The notes below the pieces were generated by a model. That model did not search any database. It was not told the origin of the DNA and worked only from the letters and a program-made list of their open reading frames with translations. A program made the position numbers and the translations under genes. From Hymenolepis diminuta (lineage: Eukaryota; Platyhelminthes; Cestoda; Cyclophyllidea; Hymenolepididae), in the NCBI GenBank assembly GCA_900708905.1, contig CAADRB010000022.1, positions 1,389,895 to 1,453,894 on the forward strand: a DNA stretch of 64,000 nt. Reading direction: 5' to 3'. Within the stretch, counting starts at the first letter, position 1, and the number at the start of each line of letters is the position of its first letter. This document shows, piece by piece, positions 62,601 to 64,000 of the stretch.

Positions 62601-64000
62601 TGTTAAAGTGAGAAGTTGGTCATGTCGTTCTTAGAATAGGTTGAAGGCGTCATATGTCTGCTGGACCATTGCCCCGCCATCAAGCTCACAAACTACTGGA
62701 TTATAAATGTGAGCTGTTTCGTCCGTTGTCATCAATATTGAAATTGGAAGAAATTGACCTAAAAGTTCTGTATTTCAGGTAAACTCTCATCCACTTATTA
62801 TTTTAATGTTTTCTCACAATTAAAGGTTAAAAAATGTTTGCCTTTGCCTTCAGAAATAAAAATAATGCTTTTTAAACACCCTAAAGTGCTTACAAACACA
62901 GCCTGTCACGTGTACTTATGATGAATCATCCGACCATTCCAGGGTAATGTCCAGAGGAATACACACGGCTGCCACTGCTGTTTAGCTACTGCCTGCTAAA
63001 AACAATGCCGAACTGCATTTTCTGCAGTTAGAATGAGATATTTTAGGGCTAAAAAGCTGGGTTGGGGCTTTCGATCAGAATGTGAGCTAAATATGAAAGG
63101 AAATTCTTAAAATCATAAATTACGAAAATCAGTTCTATAAAATTGGAATTACATATCAGAAACTTGAGGGATAGGTCGATTCCTCCGAGGTTTCTTCATT
63201 GTTACAAATGGGTAGATTAATAAAACAAGGATTAACTTATAAAACCCAGTTCAACAACGGATTAAAAATTCATTTTCTCACCGGCGAAACACAAATCCAC
63301 CAGTCCCTAAAAGTACGATCTGAATTATATATGTAGCAAGAATATTCACAATTGTCATTGGACGTGTACGGTCAAATAGAGATTTTTTAAACTCTACAAA
63401 GACGAAATATAGCCATTTGCTGACATTTTTCAGCTCGTTTGATTATGGATCACATAAACAACTCCTAATTTTCACTTCCCTCCAGTGATATCATCAAAAT
63501 TGAACTGTGCATCCAAATAAAATCTGTATCAGTACGCATTTGGCCAACTTTATTGCTTATTGAGATTTCAACTGCAATTTTATGATGATTAACATTATGG
63601 ATACTTAAAAGCTGGCCTCTGTGTTTTACCTAAATTTAGGTTTCACCCATTCCAAACACAAGAAAATCAAATGGGGCTTGAGAAAAGTCCATTCGTTAGT
63701 TATAATAATGAAAATGGAAATCATAAAACCTGGTTTTAAAAATCAATCAGTAGAGATTATAAATTTAGTTAATAAAAATAATATTCTAATTGTTTTAAAA
63801 TAATTTTTGTTATTATTTTTGAAAAAAATCCTTCGCAATATTATTACATTGAATTAACACTGTAATTGCTATGTTATATCATTATTATCGCTTGCGACTC
63901 TAAATACTTTTATTATTATACAAAATAATTAAATTAAAATTAAATTAAATAATCAGTTTTCTTCCTCCATTTTAAATGTGGTGCTTTTGAAAACTAAGTA
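59601..64000. other. AT-rich right end; one weak exon candidate
   Basis: No gene is firmly supported. The most exon-like frame is 60767-61070 (plus), after an acceptor-like CAACTGCAG, open for 100 codons to TAA without a known domain. A 51-nt exon-like segment (61724-61774, EEQDNFVAPEKLHLSNF) lies between an ATTCATAG acceptor and a GTAAGG donor. Neither can be connected to other exons. Confidence 0.25.

Noticed and set aside
1..64000. CRISPR arrays, operons, bacterial or viral gene clusters, rRNA or functional tRNA genes
   Set aside because: No regularly spaced direct repeats, no long uninterrupted genes and no tRNA-like fold with intact boxes were seen. Spliced genes show a eukaryotic nuclear sequence.

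Overview
The window is nuclear DNA from an AT-rich eukaryote, most likely a parasitic flatworm (tapeworm or fluke). The evidence is compact genes broken by canonical GT-AG introns, six of them only 34-40 nt long in one gene, set in several kilobases of AT-rich, repeat-laden intergenic DNA. A mariner relic, a hAT end, a non-LTR retrotransposon relic and tRNA-like SINEs are also present. The flatworm assignment is inferred from gene architecture. No species marker was seen, so genus is not claimed.

Layout. Bases 1-267 are the 3' end of a hAT-type DNA transposon. Bases 1374-2154 hold three in-phase exons of a helical-repeat protein that may be ataxin-10-like. About 8 kb of gene-poor repeat DNA follows. 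At 10469-16515 lies a tight head-to-head pair. On the minus strand is a complete nine-exon COBW/CBWD-type zinc-chaperone GTPase (358 aa). On the plus strand is a complete ten-exon SMARCD/BAF60 chromatin-remodelling subunit (448 aa). Their start codons are 246 bp apart. At 17781-18657 is an internally deleted mariner, and at about 20110-20345 a degraded second copy of the SMARCD terminal exon and 3' flank.

Bases 22106-30065 (minus) carry a tandem array of three intact, diverged genes of one family that I do not recognise. Each has a first exon of about 160 codons (478, 490 and 490 nt) ending in the same phase at a Tyr/Phe-Gly, then a short basic exon of 41-47 nt starting Ala-Glu/Lys-Arg. This is the best candidate for something undescribed. 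At 33.8-34.1 kb and 36.8-37.2 kb (with a weaker copy near 7.2 kb) lie copies of a second small sequence family. One copy has a signal-peptide-like ORF.

Bases 39825-43722 (minus) hold a complete ten-exon RhoGAP-domain protein (540 aa) with duplicated Arg/Ser-rich exons. Bases 48533-49960 (minus) hold a decayed non-LTR reverse transcriptase. From about 50 kb to the end I find no gene I can support, only repeats and AT-rich sequence.

The genes do not form a pathway. SMARCD and CBWD are housekeeping genes that probably share a promoter, the RhoGAP gene acts in Rho-family GTPase control, and the tandem array looks lineage-specific. Gene models were built by eye from splice sites and reading-frame continuity; cDNA would confirm them.
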